Under the pieces are notes generated by a model. The model was not told the DNA's origin and did no database searches. It saw only the letters and a program-made list of their open reading frames with translations. DNA of 64,000 nt from Brachionus manjavacas. Lineage: Eukaryota > Rotifera > Eurotatoria > Ploima > Brachionidae. This document shows positions 21,405 to 32,614 of the stretch, piece after piece. The stretch lies in assembly GCA_019054805.1 (NCBI GenBank), contig JAHQIY010000009.1, forward strand, positions 248,001 through 312,000, in the 5' to 3' direction. The translations under genes were made by a program, and so were the position numbers. Numbering within the stretch: the stretch's first letter is position 1; the number at the start of each line of letters is the position of its first letter.

Positions 21405-21689
21405 AAAAATGGTTATCGTGCTGGACTGTACCTCGAACTGACCGAGGTATCAAAAGGCAATTGTTTTATTTCAATCGAATAACACTCGAATTATAAAGAG
21501 AGCATCAAAAAATATCAACAAATTGATGAAAATGATCCAGTCACGCAAAAAATTTGGGAACTGGACAATTTGAATCTCAATCCGGAATCAATTCGACACA
21601 ATTTGATAAAATTAGGTCTAAATCCTCCGAAAGCATCTAGATTCAATTACTTGCTCACAATCAATCGATCGAAAAAAAGAGACTACTGA
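21405..21689 (+). pseudogene. Unrecognised coding relic with one internal stop
   Basis: A frame of about 95 codons (NGYRAGLYLELTEVSKG..., then KYQQIDENDPVTQKIWELD, NLNLNPESIRHNLIKLG and ASRFNYLLTINRSKKRDY) with one TAA at 21480-21482. Just downstream (about 21695-21780) in another frame is a CxxC...CxxxxC pattern (CETCGEP and FCPKNKCK) that looks like a zinc ribbon. Composition is clearly more coding-like than the surroundings. I do not recognise the family. Given the neighbouring transposons, a transposon-encoded protein is the likeliest source. Confidence 0.35.
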
Positions 21690-21789
21690 AAGTGTGAGTA
21701 AAATGTGCGAAACGTGTGGTGAGCCTTTACAAAAAAAATAATATTATTTTTGTCCAAAAAATAAATGTAAACAAAAAAAGTAACTAGTT

Positions 21790-22451
21790 AAAAAAAAATT
21801 TGAGTAAGTTTTTGTTCTTTTTGGTATATTTTTTTTATTTGATATATTTTTATTAAATTCGGTAATATATATTTTTTTGTGGTTTATCTATTAAAAATAT
21901 TATGCAATATATTATTTTATTATGATTTAATGAATTTATGGTAATTTTTATTAAAACAATGATATTTTTTATTAAATATATGATATGCAAGTGTTAACGT
22001 CTAGGCAAATTTGCAGGATATAAAATTTTTGTCTAAATGGTATGTAAATATGTCTTCATTTAAAATGAGAAATTTATGACAGCAAAAACTTGGTCCGGAA
22101 CATTTTTCTTCACCCATTAATCACTTAATTTTTGACTTTTGGAAAAAAAATTGTTTACCACTGTTACTCTATAATTTTTTTGTCCCTCTCGATACAAGTC
22201 TAAAAATCTCATAATTAAGTAATGAACTCAAATAAAATGACACAGATTTTAAAGCTCTTTTCCTTAGCTACAAAATTTTGTATTCATTTATTTTAAAAAT
22301 GAAACTTTAACTTTTAAAATTGACCGGCAACTCTAAAACATTTTTGGAGTTTTTCACTATTTTTGTGTCTAGTCCTTGGTTTAATTCCTTACCCTAATTT
22401 TTTTTTCAAAAGCAAAAAAAGGCAAATGCATTCAGAATTCAATTTCATTTA
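21790..22451. other. AT-rich intergenic DNA, nothing recognised
   Basis: About 660 bp, extremely AT-rich, with no open frame or repeat end that I could identify. A similar empty stretch follows the mariner-type element, from 22876 to about 23600, up to the 3' side of the TIR-domain gene. Confidence 0.5.
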
Positions 22452-22875
22452 CATTGGTGCTACGATAACAGTAAATTCTGGAAAATTAAGTTAATTTTAC
22501 GTAAATTCACTAAAAATCCTGATTGTGATTTTTATATAAAATTGCGTAAAAATCGCAATTCAAATCTTTTAGACAAAAAATTTTTATTAAAACGCCAAAG
22601 TGAAAATCAATTACTGAGAATTTTTTAGTTTTTTTTTAAATTGCTCTTTAAATATAAGATAAATTATTAAAAATAATAAAACTTTTACCAAATTGCTATC
22701 AATTCAAGGAGAAATTTGATAAAAAATTAAGAATTCTTTTGGACAAATTTTTTTTCTGGTTAATTACTTTAGAAAAATAGAGTAAAATGTCAATTAAACA
22801 TTTGGAACTTTTTAAAATGATTTTAAATATAATTAAGCAGATTTTAGGAAGAATAAAGTTATAGTAGCACCAGTG
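22452..22875. mobile_element. Mariner-type MITE with TA duplication
   Basis: TIRs of 18 bp: CATTGGTGCTACGATAAC at 22452-22469 and, inverted, CACTGGTGCTACTATAAC from 22875 to 22858, 16 of 18 identical. Each is flanked by TA (22450-22451 and 22876-22877). The CACTGGTGCTAC start and TA target are typical of Tc1/mariner elements. The 424-bp interior is AT-rich with no transposase, so it must have moved in trans. Confidence 0.85.
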
Positions 22876-23677
22876 TATATTGACACTTTTAGCTTTCTAT
22901 TTCGTGCTTGGCTTTTTTTTCCTGATATCCTCTTAATTTAATTGAAAATCATTTAAAGAGTTTTAAATGTTTACTTGACTTTTTACTTTAATTTTTTAAG
23001 GATCCTCTCGGCTCAAAACTTTAATTTAATTTATTTTAGTTTAATTTTTTTTAGTTTTTTTCTTAAAAATGAAAAGAAGAAAGATATAAAATATTTAGTT
23101 TAAAGTCTTAAAAAAATCTCTACAAATTTTTAACATCGCTGTTTCATATCAAAATCTATGGATCGAATAATGCATACAAGATAAATGGATTATGGGAAAA
23201 AAGATTATTGAATAAGATAAACAAGAATTATCACACAAGAAAACGTTTGGTCATATTTTATTTTACTTTATTTTATATACGGCTTATATTATTTGGTCCC
23301 CAAAATTACTTAAATGATCCTAAAAAAAACAGGCAGTGGTTAATACATTTCAAAACAAAAGTTGTTTTTTTTTGATTTTTCTTTTAATAATTTTTTAAAA
23401 TTTAAAAAAATTTAAATTTTCATTTAAAAATTTTTGAGCCCCAGTAATTAATTTAAGAAACCAAAAGTTTGACATAAAATATCGATTTATGTAAAATGGA
23501 AGTTAATTTAGAAGATCTATAAATTACAGTCCTATTTTTGTTATCTTTTACTTTAATTTTTAGACTAACATAAGAAAATAATTCTCTTCTTTTAGTATTT
23601 ATCAAGAAAAAAGTCATAAATCGCTTGCAGATAATCAGGCATAATTTTCAAATGGAAATATTAAAAATTCTACTTAC

Positions 23678-24469
23678 TATTTTCTGAGGTGCTGATGAAA
23701 TATTTTCTTCAACAGAGTCTGACGGATTTAAACTTATTTCTTCAATGGGTTCATCATTCCTAAAATTAATCACCGCTTGTAACACATTAGTCTAAATAAA
23801 ATTATCAGAATTAAAAGAAAACTTTATTTTAATACAAAAAACAAACTTCATCAATTGATTCAATATTCAACTTTTTAACAAATGGAACACTAATAGAATA
23901 TTTCTACAATGAAAAATTTAATTAAATCTTTTTATTATTAAAATAAAATAAAATAAAATTAAAATACATTATTTTCAACAATGGAATAAATGCCCTGCAT
24001 TAAATCAGTGAATTGCTCCGTTTGGGCAAAATTTTCAAAAACATTCGGATTCCTTAAATTTTTCGAAATAATTAAAAAATTTGATTTTAATCTTAGACTA
24101 CCGATAAAAACTGCAAAATCGTTCTCTAACGAGAACAAAACCTATGGAGCCTAGCTCCGGTATGGGAATCTTTTCGATATAAAGCGGAATTATCGGCTTG
24201 TTGAACGCATCGGCGTAAATTATCTCCCTCTCACAGTTCTTTGACTTCACATAATCCCTGCTTACACATGCCAAAATCACATCAGCCTTTTGGATATTAG
24301 AAGCCAACGAAGAATACAAATTCATACCTGCTCTTATTCGATAAATGTCCATAAAAACATCCACATGCTCAAAATCATTCAGCTCAGAGTAAATTTTTTT
24401 CACATTGTGCTGAGATTTCCACTGATAAGAAATAAATATTTTCAGCTTTGGAAATTCTTCTTGATTCAT
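23678..24469 (-). CDS. TIR-domain protein (3' end uncertain)
   Basis: Exon 1 (24469-24102) encodes a nearly complete TIR domain: KIFISYQWKSQHNVKKIYSE, VFMDIYRIRAGMNLYSSLA, DVILACVSRDYVKSKNCERE, PIIPLYIEKIP. This is the TIR_2-like type found in many invertebrate proteins, and the CERE segment places a glutamate where NAD-cleaving TIR domains such as SARM1 have their catalytic one. Further exons: 24052-23968, 23903-23847 and 23791-23678, all GT-AG and in phase, adding about 85 polar residues. A strong donor (GTAAGT) follows 23678, so at least one more exon exists; an acceptor at 23624 is possible but its frame is weak. The ATG lies 90 bp after the PEX13 stop on the same strand. Immune or NADase function is inferred from the domain only. 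Confidence 0.85.
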
Positions 24470-24558
24470 GGTAATAAAAAATTTTGAAAAAAATTTTGTT
24501 GTTAGGTAAAAAATTTATTTTTTTAAATCATAAAAATCCAAGGTAAAAATTTGCAAAT

Positions 24559-25492
24559 CTAATTGCTTTTAGAGTTGGTGCCCATTTTTTTGCCTAATAT
24601 TTTCAAATAATTGGCGGGCATGATTCCAGCAGTTTTGCCATCAATGGATCCGAGCAGCCATCCGCGCAGTTTGGGTTGGAACTCTTTTGGTGCTATGATT
24701 ATTTTTTGTCCTTTTCGGAACGAAATTTCATCATTGTTGAGCGCATCGTAGTCGAACTCTGACACAGCTATGAAATGGTCGATTTTTTCGCTCATCCACA
24801 GCGAGTCATCTTTATTGCTCTCGATCGAGGACAAAATTTTCCAAATGAGCCATGGGCCGCCAACAACCACAGCCAAGAACATCACCAAAGGCCAATTGGT
24901 CGGTCGCTTGGTATTTTCCTTAATGAATCTTTCTGATTCAGTCAAAATTTTTGATTCATTCCAAAGATCTGATATGTCCTCGGTAATGGGTCTATTGGTG
25001 ACCCGGTGAGCTGCTATGCGCAACATGCGCACACATTTTTTGTACAGAAACTTCAGTACCCTGACCACTGCCAGAGCGGACAAAATTCCCGACAAATGTG
25101 TCTTTAGTCGGTAAAATTGATCGGCGACTCCAACAACTGCCCTAAAGGAATTATAGACCGCGTAGTAAGTTGACTCAAACATGGCACTGACTGCTGAAAA
25201 CGCCTGAACAACACTCTCAATCGACTGAAAAGCCCCTCTTGAATTTTCTTCTGCTGCGCGTAAAAAGCTGTTTGAAGAGTTGTAGCCACCGATTCCATAA
25301 GAGGCCGTGTTAAATGGAGTTGAATAATTGTACGAGTTTAGACCAGAATAGGAGGAGTATGGTGGATGGTAAGATGTTGGTGTAAAATTTGATTGTATGG
25401 TATTGGATATTTGTTGGTTTGTTCTTGGCGGGATAGGTGGTGCTGCTTGTTGCAATGGGTTGATCGATTGATTTGTTGCTTGTCCAGGGTTG
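24559..25492 (-). CDS. PEX13: Peroxisomal membrane protein PEX13 (first exon not found)
   Basis: PEX13 is a peroxisomal docking-complex protein that binds the import receptor PEX5, and PEX14 through its SH3 domain. In order: a proline/tyrosine-rich N-terminus (APPIPPRTNQQ, then repeated S/Y/N/G), the diagnostic EENSRGAFQSIESVVQAF and AVYNSFRAV, a basic segment, a membrane helix (WPLVMFLAVVVGGPWLIWKI) and a C-terminal SH3 domain (AVSEFDYDALNNDEISF, RGWLLGSIDGK, GIMPANYLKILG). These match animal PEX13 closely. The frame remains open upstream of the first TTG codon to an acceptor (TTTAAAG) at 25493, so a short 5' exon with the true ATG is missing from this model. Compared with vertebrate PEX13 the protein ends soon after SH3. 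Confidence 0.95.
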
Positions 25493-28373
25493 CTTTAAAA
25501 ATTCGGATGTCAATTATGACTAATTAGAATTATTTTAAGAAAAATTAGGGTTTTGACAATTTGGTGACCCATAGGTCATATTTATAAAATTAAATTTTAT
25601 TTATTTATTTAATATTTTAAAAAATAATAAGGTAAATTTTGTGAAAATGAAACACGCTCTTAATTTGTCAATCTGAAATATTTTTTTTTTTGGTAATGTT
25701 AAAAATATTTCATATTATATGATACCAGGCAGGTTTTGTTGTAAAATTTTCAAAAATAGTAAAATTTTTGATTAAATTGAAATTTAATTAAATTCATTAG
25801 TTTGAATGTTTAAAAACTAATGCTTTAATTTTTTTAAGTCAAGCATAAATTGAATTTATTTTCTTTATTTTTAAAATAGTTTAAACTGGAAAATTATAAA
25901 ATAAATTCCTAAATTCGGCCAAAAATTTTTGTTAATTTTTTTATTAATTTTTATAGTGTAAAAGATGTGATCAACTGGTCAAGAAATTTACCAGTGCCTA
26001 AAAAAGAGTAATTAATAAAAATTTAGGAATTAAATTTTTTTATTCAGTAATAGAAATCGCCATTGCGATTTCTCTGTTTCGAATAAAAAAAATTATTTCT
26101 TTTCAAAAAATTTTACGATTAATTTTAAACTAATTTAAAATCTGAAAAGCTTTCGGTGTCATTTATGATCCTTATTAATTAAATATTTTCATCAATTTAG
26201 GGGCAAAATAGATTCTATGGACAAATTTAACACAATTAATTTTTTTTTATTATTAAAGTGTTATTGCATAAATTTCAAAATAATTTTTATACTTAGTCTC
26301 GGATTTTAAAAAAAACATTGAATTTTTCTATTAATTAGTTCTTGAATTATTTTCTTTTTTAAGCTGTGTTTTACTTTTTATTTATTTCATTCATAAATTT
26401 TTAGACTATCATTAGAAGTTGAATACCATTACTGTGAAAAAGCCATTAATTTGAAAGATGGCTTTATTTTAAAAATGATATCAAGGGTCTTCAATAATTG
26501 TAAAATGGCCACTTCCAAATACCAAAAATACAAAAATTTTGAATGAATATTTTTTTGGACACTTTTTGTTACTATTATTTTTGCACGAAATTAAAATATT
26601 TCGTAATAAAGATTTATTAGTTTTAATATTTTTTTATGAAAATTTTCTTTAAAAAAATGATTAAATTTAGCAAAAAGTAACAAAAAACTTCCAGTCTTTG
26701 AGTGTAATCTAATAAATGGGATGTCTAGCATTTTTATAACTAACAACTTTCTGCAATCAAATGATTCAATTGCAATCGACCATTATTGAAAAACGCACAA
26801 CAGTTGGCATCACTAATAACTATTTTTTAATAAAGAAAATAATATTTAACATTTGAATTTTTTATTGATAATTAAATTTTATTTATTTAATATGTTTCTC
26901 TTGAAATAATTTTTACAGAGAAATTAAAAACAGGCAGATAGCAGATAAAAAAATTATTTAAAATTTACACTTTTATCTAAATTGCGTTTTTACACTATTT
27001 GAAATTAATTAAATTTTATCAAGTTCATTTTAGTTGTGGATACAATCTTAAAAATTATCCTTATAAATAAAATAACTTAGCTTTCAAAACTTTTCAAAAA
27101 GAATTTATTTAAATTTTTAATGATTTCTAAGATCAATTTAATTGACTTGAGAAGATTAGATTTATTTTGAAAAATTCTTATTCTATGGTTCAGAATTTTT
27201 TTAAAGTCAAATAAAAAATTAGTTGACTTTTATGAAGATTTGAGCTGCGATTTGAAGTTAATTATAATTATATTTCATATTTTAATTTCAAAGATGGATA
27301 GACAATGAGATCAAACTTTTAAAAAAACATTTTCCTTTCTGTACTTTTTGTACTTTTTCTAATTAATTTATAAGGCCCTCTTTAAGTTAAAATTGATAAT
27401 TAAAATATTGATTAATTAAAACTTTTTTTTAATTACCATTAAGAAAAAAAGTACAAAAAGTACAGAAAGGATTTTTACTTTTAAATATTTTCATTGTCCA
27501 TACCTCATTTCAAAAGAAAAACATTGCTTTTGTAACTTTTTTTGTCAAAATTTATTTCAAAAATGTCACAAGCAGTATTCTATAATTTTTTTTCTTTTCC
27601 AAAACTCTTAACTTTTGTTTTTTAGACTTCAAAAACGAGTTTAAGTCCCATGACTTTTTCACAACTCTGATTTTGATGTTTCTCTGGACACATTAAAAAG
27701 TGTCCATTCAAATAAAAAAAATATAAAGATAAATTTAAAATTATCTAAAACTAACAGTGACCAAAAAATATTTATTTTTAATTTTACCAAAGACTACTCA
27801 GTTTTTTTACTTCATAAAATGGATTCTTAACATTAGAAGCAGCAAGCAAGTCATTTTAACTTGTTAAAAAAAATTTAATTATTTAGAAAATTTAAATAAT
27901 ACTCTTTTATAAAATTACTTTATTTTTTTTAAATATTTTGGATTTAAAGAAAAAAAACACGAAAAAACTTGGTTCTCCCAGAGCTAAGAATATCATAATT
28001 GTTCTGAGTTTTAGCATTTTTTATTTAAAAATAAACGAAGATATTTTTTTAATAATTTTGAAAAAATTTAAGTAATTAATTGATTGAAGAAACAAAAAAA
28101 AAACTTAATTTTTTTTAATTCCCTCAGCATCTAATTTAATTTAAATTTAGCATTCCATTTTGCTATCAGGTTCGAATTACTCCGAAGAACAATCTCAAAT
28201 ACCCCGCGTGATATTGATTTTAGTAATTACAAATCTCAAGTAATTTATTTTATTTATAGGAAATTCTATTATTAATAATTAAAGCTTAATCTAAGTTGTT
28301 TGTCGATAAACATGATATAGAGGGAAAAAAAGAGTTGTTCAAAAATATTTAACAAATTAATAAATAAATTGAG
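25493..28373. other. AT-rich intergenic region with one MITE
   Basis: About 2.9 kb with no recognisable gene. It should hold the first exon of PEX13. The only defined structure is the TIR element at 27295-27502. Around 27500-27720 two short inverted fragments (GTCCAT near 27495; GTGTCC near 27700) hint at another worn element, but no ends could be fixed. Confidence 0.5.
27295..27502. repeat. Foldback MITE, family F, copy 1
   Basis: Inverted arms of about 60 bp. The outer part reads GATAGACAATGA on the left and its approximate inverse TCATTGTCCATAC on the right. The inner part includes CCTTTCTGTACTTTTTGTAC, identical on both arms. The same arms occur at 61367-61731, defining a two-copy family in this window. 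There is no coding capacity. Confidence 0.75.
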
Positions 28374-28559
28374 ATGACTGATGCAAACAATCTAATTGAA
28401 AAAATTAATAAATTTTCAACAAAATTACATGAATTAAGAGATTTTCAATCACAATTAAAAGCAGAACTATTTTTTTTGCTAAAAATCAAAAATTACTTGG
28501 TACTCAAGTCGGCGAATCCATTTGCTAATTGTCTCCAATCATTAAAATCGGCCATCTAA
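28374..28559 (+). CDS. Small ORF of 61 residues, unrecognised
   Basis: MTDANNLIEKINKFSTKLHE, then a second amphipathic helix and NPFANCLQSLKSAI. It has an ATG start, mixed polar/hydrophobic heptads like a short coiled coil, and sits about 460 bp upstream of a G-gamma gene on the same strand. It could be a real small protein or the first exon of one, but it could also be chance in AT-rich DNA. I do not recognise it. Confidence 0.3.
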   Translation: MTDANNLIEKINKFSTKLHELRDFQSQLKAELFFLLKIKNYLVLKSANPFANCLQSLKSAI

Positions 28560-29017
28560 AATTGAGGCTGATGGAAAATATTTTTTTTCTTATAAATTTA
28601 TTTATTTAATTTAAAATAAATTATAAATTTGACTTTAGCCTAGATCCATGTAGACGCGTTTTTTGTCTTGCAGAATGAAGCTTTCTGTTCTAATAACTTG
28701 CTTTAAATATCGATTAATTCGGATCATTTCCAGCCCAACTTAAATTCTAATTGAATTGACTTAAATTAGTCTAAAAGGAGAATTAATGTCGCGTTATGAG
28801 CCAATTTCAATAATTAATTCCAGTCTCTCTAGTTCTCTATTCTTTATTAACTTAGCTATTCTTACTGGATTAGAAGTTGTAATCTAGTCAGAATTTTAAA
28901 TTAAAATGAGGAGCATAAATCCTAAATTTTCATACAAAAAAAACTATGATCATTATACACCAAGAAAAAGTTGAATTGAAAATTTAGATTTTTTTTAGAT
29001 TCTAAAACTAAGAGAAC

Positions 29018-29218
29018 ATGTCCAATTTGGCAACTCAGCGAAAATTAGTCGAACAATTGAGAAGAGAAGGCGCCATTGAACGCAAAAAAGTCAGCCAAGT
29101 TTGCAAGGAGTTGATTACTTTTTGTGAAGCTCATCAGCAAAGTGATGCGCTCGTCGCCGGATTCACAAATCAAAAAGAGAACCCGTTCAAGGAAAAAGCT
29201 GGCTGTTTGATCATATAG
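29018..29218 (+). CDS. Heterotrimeric G-protein gamma subunit, copy 1
   Basis: Encodes 66 residues in one exon. Features: MSNLATQRKLVEQLRREGAI (the N-terminal helix that coils with G-beta), ERKKVSQVCKELITFCEAHQ, ALVAGFTNQKENPFKEK with the family hallmark NPF, and a C-terminal prenylation box CLII after a glycine. It functions at the inner plasma membrane as part of the G-beta-gamma dimer. Cysteine prenylation is inferred from the CaaX box. The second copy at 31890 differs at scattered residues and in its CaaX box. An ACAATAAAA-type poly(A) signal lies downstream at about 29371. Confidence 0.95.
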   Translation: MSNLATQRKLVEQLRREGAIERKKVSQVCKELITFCEAHQQSDALVAGFTNQKENPFKEKAGCLII

Positions 29219-31889
29219 AAGAATATAGAGTCAAATGGCTTTTGACTTTACCAAAAGCATGGACTTTTTTCTTACTTGAATTAATTTTTTAATATTTTTT
29301 AAAGTTTGAGTTTTTTTTTTTTAATTAAGTTTGTAATATCCTAAAACAACAATCATAGAATTATTTTTTTTACAATAAAATTTTGTCAAATTTTTTTTTT
29401 AAATAAATTGAAGTGTTTTTTAAATAAAACTTTAATAATTATCTAGCTTTAAAATTAATTTCAAAAGACACCTAAAAAATAATTCCTATTAAGATGATTC
29501 TGAATTTTTATTATTTAGGATTCATATTTTAAAAATTACTTCGAAATTAAACGATAATTGTAATTAAAATTATTAATTTTTTTTTGGTCTAATTTGAATG
29601 ATTATATTGATGATCCAAGATAAATTCAATTAAAATTTTCTGTACCTCACTCTCCTACCACCATTAAAAATTTCAATTTTTTTGTTCTTTAATTTTTCCT
29701 TTTTGAAAAGTATAAAAAAAAACGCTGAAAAAATTTCATGTCAATTATTATTCTTGATTTTTATCAAAAAATTTAGAATTTAATTATTATGTAAAACAAA
29801 TTACTCGAATACTTTACAGGAAATTTAATTTTAAAACAGTCTCGGACACTGAACTCGCATAATATCACATCATCGATTTTGAGAGATTCTTTATTTTTTG
29901 AAACTCAAAAGTATCATAAAATACTTAATATACATATTTTTTTTTCATTTTATCAACAAATAATTCAACCAACTTTTCGATTTAATTAAAAAAATAATTA
30001 AATAAAGGAAACTTCCATAGTTAGTGAACGATTTTATTTTTTTGGTATAAATTTTATTTATTTATTTATTTATTTCAATGAACGCCTCAAAGGCAATGTA
30101 AAAAAAAGTAAAAAAAATAAAATGTAATAAATAAGACAGAGTTTTAGTGTTTTCTAAAAAAAAAAAATTGAAAAAATTTTTTAATATAAATGTTGATCTT
30201 TTTTAATTTCAATAATTATTATTCTTTTTGTGATCTGTTTTTCTTCTTTTTCAATTCAATTTTTTTTTCCTCCCATCTATGTGAAAAGAATAATTATATC
30301 ACATAAATTTTAATTAATTGTGACTTTTTATGGATAATTGAATATAAAAAATATTCATATTCTTTTTTTTCTATTTTCGTTTTTGTACATTTAAATTAAT
30401 TTTCTAAACCTAACAACTAATTAATTGAATAACATCAAAATAAATTAGACATAAAAAAAAGATTTGACAAGTTTAAAATCTTCTCCAAGTAGAAAAAATA
30501 TAAAATTCTCAATTGTTAATTTTTTATTTTCTATTTTATGAAGCTACTGCAGATTTTTAAAAAATTTGAGATAAAAAAATGACAGTAAAAATTGGAAACG
30601 ATATTGAATCTTTCCAGTTCTGAAATTTTGGTAATTCATGCTTTTAAAGGCTCAAATTGAAAAAAATTCCATAGTCATGTTTTATAATATTAATTAGTTA
30701 GGGAAGAGACGAATGGCTAAAAACCAAGTTTTAAAATAACGTGTCGACAACCATCAACTTAATGCCAAGTTCCAAAATATAAAATTTATAAAAATGTTCA
30801 ACTTTGTTCTAATATTATGAATCTGGTTCAAAATAAAATCCAAATGAAAATTGAAATTAAAAAAGAATATTCAAATAATTATTTTATTTTCTGAAAACAA
30901 TATTTTTAGTTTGGGTGCGAGGCCAAACAAAAGAATTTTTTATATAAAATTAATTTTTATTCATATTTTTTTTTATTTGAATTTTTTTTTTTAATAAATT
31001 TATTCAAAATAATTTTTGTCTCGTTATCTTTAAATATTATTTTTTTTCATTTCTTTAAACTTGTAAGGAATTTACTAGAATAACTCCTTGTTCAAAATAA
31101 TAATTTACTCGAAGTTTAAAAATTTTTAATTATAAAATCAATAAATAGATGTCACAAGACTTTCCAAATACTTTTCAAAATATTTTTATAAAATCAATCC
31201 GATATTTTTTTTTGGTACAACCATTTGGACAATAAATTTTCTTTTTTTAAATCTTTTTTATTACATCGCCAGAATTAGCGTTAATTGAATTAAATAAATA
31301 AATAAAAATTTTCTTTTTTCTTATTTTTTAATTTCAGCAAAATAAAATCAACAAGAACTTTAAATAAAAAATGATTATCTTTGCGCTAACATCAAATTAA
31401 ATGAAATAAAATTTTGGAAATACAAAAATTATGCCTTTAATTTAAAAATAAATAATTTTAAAAAAATTTTATTATCATTAATTAATCCACAAAAACCTTG
31501 GATGTGGTTATTTTAAGAACAAAAATCGATTTTGAACCAGCTTCAAAAGCTAAGACTAAATAGAAAGCGTCAAAAAATGCATCAGTATTATTTATGTGAA
31601 CTATGCATTAATAATTAGATGAGAACAAATGAATCCGAAGAATAATTAACAATATTTTAGATAACGAGAGCTGAGTAAGACGGAAGAAATATTATGCTAA
31701 TTTTATTTTTGAGAGCAAAGGATTTTCAACAGAGAAAACATTAAAAAATGTTAAGATGAGCATATTGTAATAAATAATGAGTCTGAATCGATTTTTTCTT
31801 TCGCCATAGACAATTTTTCTTTTTAGCTTTAGAAAAAGAGAAAACTAAAAATATTCTTATTACTGTAAACAGGGTTTATCTTGGTTGAA
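29219..31889. other. Spacer between the two G-gamma genes
   Basis: About 2.7 kb, AT-rich, no gene seen. At about 30056-30095 a TTTATTTATTTATTTATTTC run followed by AATGAACGCCTCAAAGGC looks like the minus-strand 3' end of a retroelement: read on minus it is GCC-TTTGA-GGC, a small hairpin, followed by (AAAT)n. That is the same layout as the LINE-A tail but with a different sequence. The rest holds nothing I recognise. Confidence 0.45.
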
Positions 31890-32090
31890 ATGTCCAATCT
31901 AGCTGCACAAAGAAAACTAGTCGAGCAACTGCGCAATGAAGCGGCCATAGAGCGCAAAAAAGTCAGTCAGGTTTGCAAGGAATTGATCAGCTTCTGCGAG
32001 GCCCATCAAACAAGTGATGTACTTGTGTCGGGTTTTACATCTCAAAAAGAGAACCCGTTCAAGGAAAAATCTGGATGTATTGTTGTCTAG
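31890..32090 (+). CDS. Heterotrimeric G-protein gamma subunit, copy 2
   Basis: Encodes 66 residues from the ATG at 31890 (an upstream ATG at 31881 would add three residues, but MSNLAAQ aligns with the start of copy 1). Sequence: MSNLAAQRKLVEQLRNEAAI, ERKKVSQVCKELISFCEAHQ, VLVSGFTSQKENPFKEK and CaaX box CIVV. It is intronless, on the same strand and 2.7 kb from copy 1, so a tandem duplication. Third-position differences are many while the protein is conserved, which implies long-maintained purifying selection on both copies. The different last residue of the CaaX box (V against I) and R/N at residue 16 are points where the two could differ in membrane behaviour or G-beta choice. Confidence 0.95.
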   Translation: MSNLAAQRKLVEQLRNEAAIERKKVSQVCKELISFCEAHQTSDVLVSGFTSQKENPFKEKSGCIVV

Positions 32091-32614
32091 CAGGATATCA
32101 TCTATGGTTCTATTCGGATGCTTTTTATGATCAATTTGTCATTAATGTTTTATCAAAATCAGAATTAAATCTCAAATGCTTTTGTGTGTTTTTTAAATCT
32201 TCTCAAAAGATGCCTATATGATAAAGTTCATATTCTCATTTATCTAAATTAAACTTTAAATTAAAAATCGAGTTCTTTTTTTTTGTATTTTAAAATAAAT
32301 TTTATAAAAACAATAATTTTTCATATTGTCTTAAGATTTATTTATTTGATAAAATTAACTTCCTTTAAAAAAGAAGTAATTTGAAGAAAAAAATAAAGTC
32401 TGGATAGTAAATTGTTGTCAAATGAATTTGATGTTAAAAACAATTTTCAAAATTCAGCAAATTAATCTTTTATTATTTAAATTTTATCCGAGTGTTTTGA
32501 TAGCAAATTTTAATACTCTTAATGTGATACCTATTTTAAAATTTTAACAAACACAGTATTGTGAAGAAGTTAAGAAACGCTTGTTTTTTTAGCCTCTGTT
32601 TATTTATTTTTTCT
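32091..32614. other. AT-rich spacer
   Basis: About 520 bp between G-gamma copy 2 and the LINE-A copy 2 tail. It includes the 3' UTR of the G-gamma gene; nothing else was recognised. Confidence 0.5.

Noticed and set aside
25310-25513. 67-codon minus frame starting upstream of PEX13, resembling a PEX13 N-terminus (KQPW)
   Set aside because: It begins with TTG and overlaps the PEX13 exon in another frame; the resemblance is short. The PEX13 frame itself is open to a splice acceptor.
28165-28215. GGTTCGAATT, resembling a tRNA B box
   Set aside because: No matching A box, acceptor stem or anticodon arm could be formed around it.
30050-30075. TTTATTTATTTA run as a microsatellite of interest
   Set aside because: Better explained as the poly-tetranucleotide tail of a retroelement in minus orientation.
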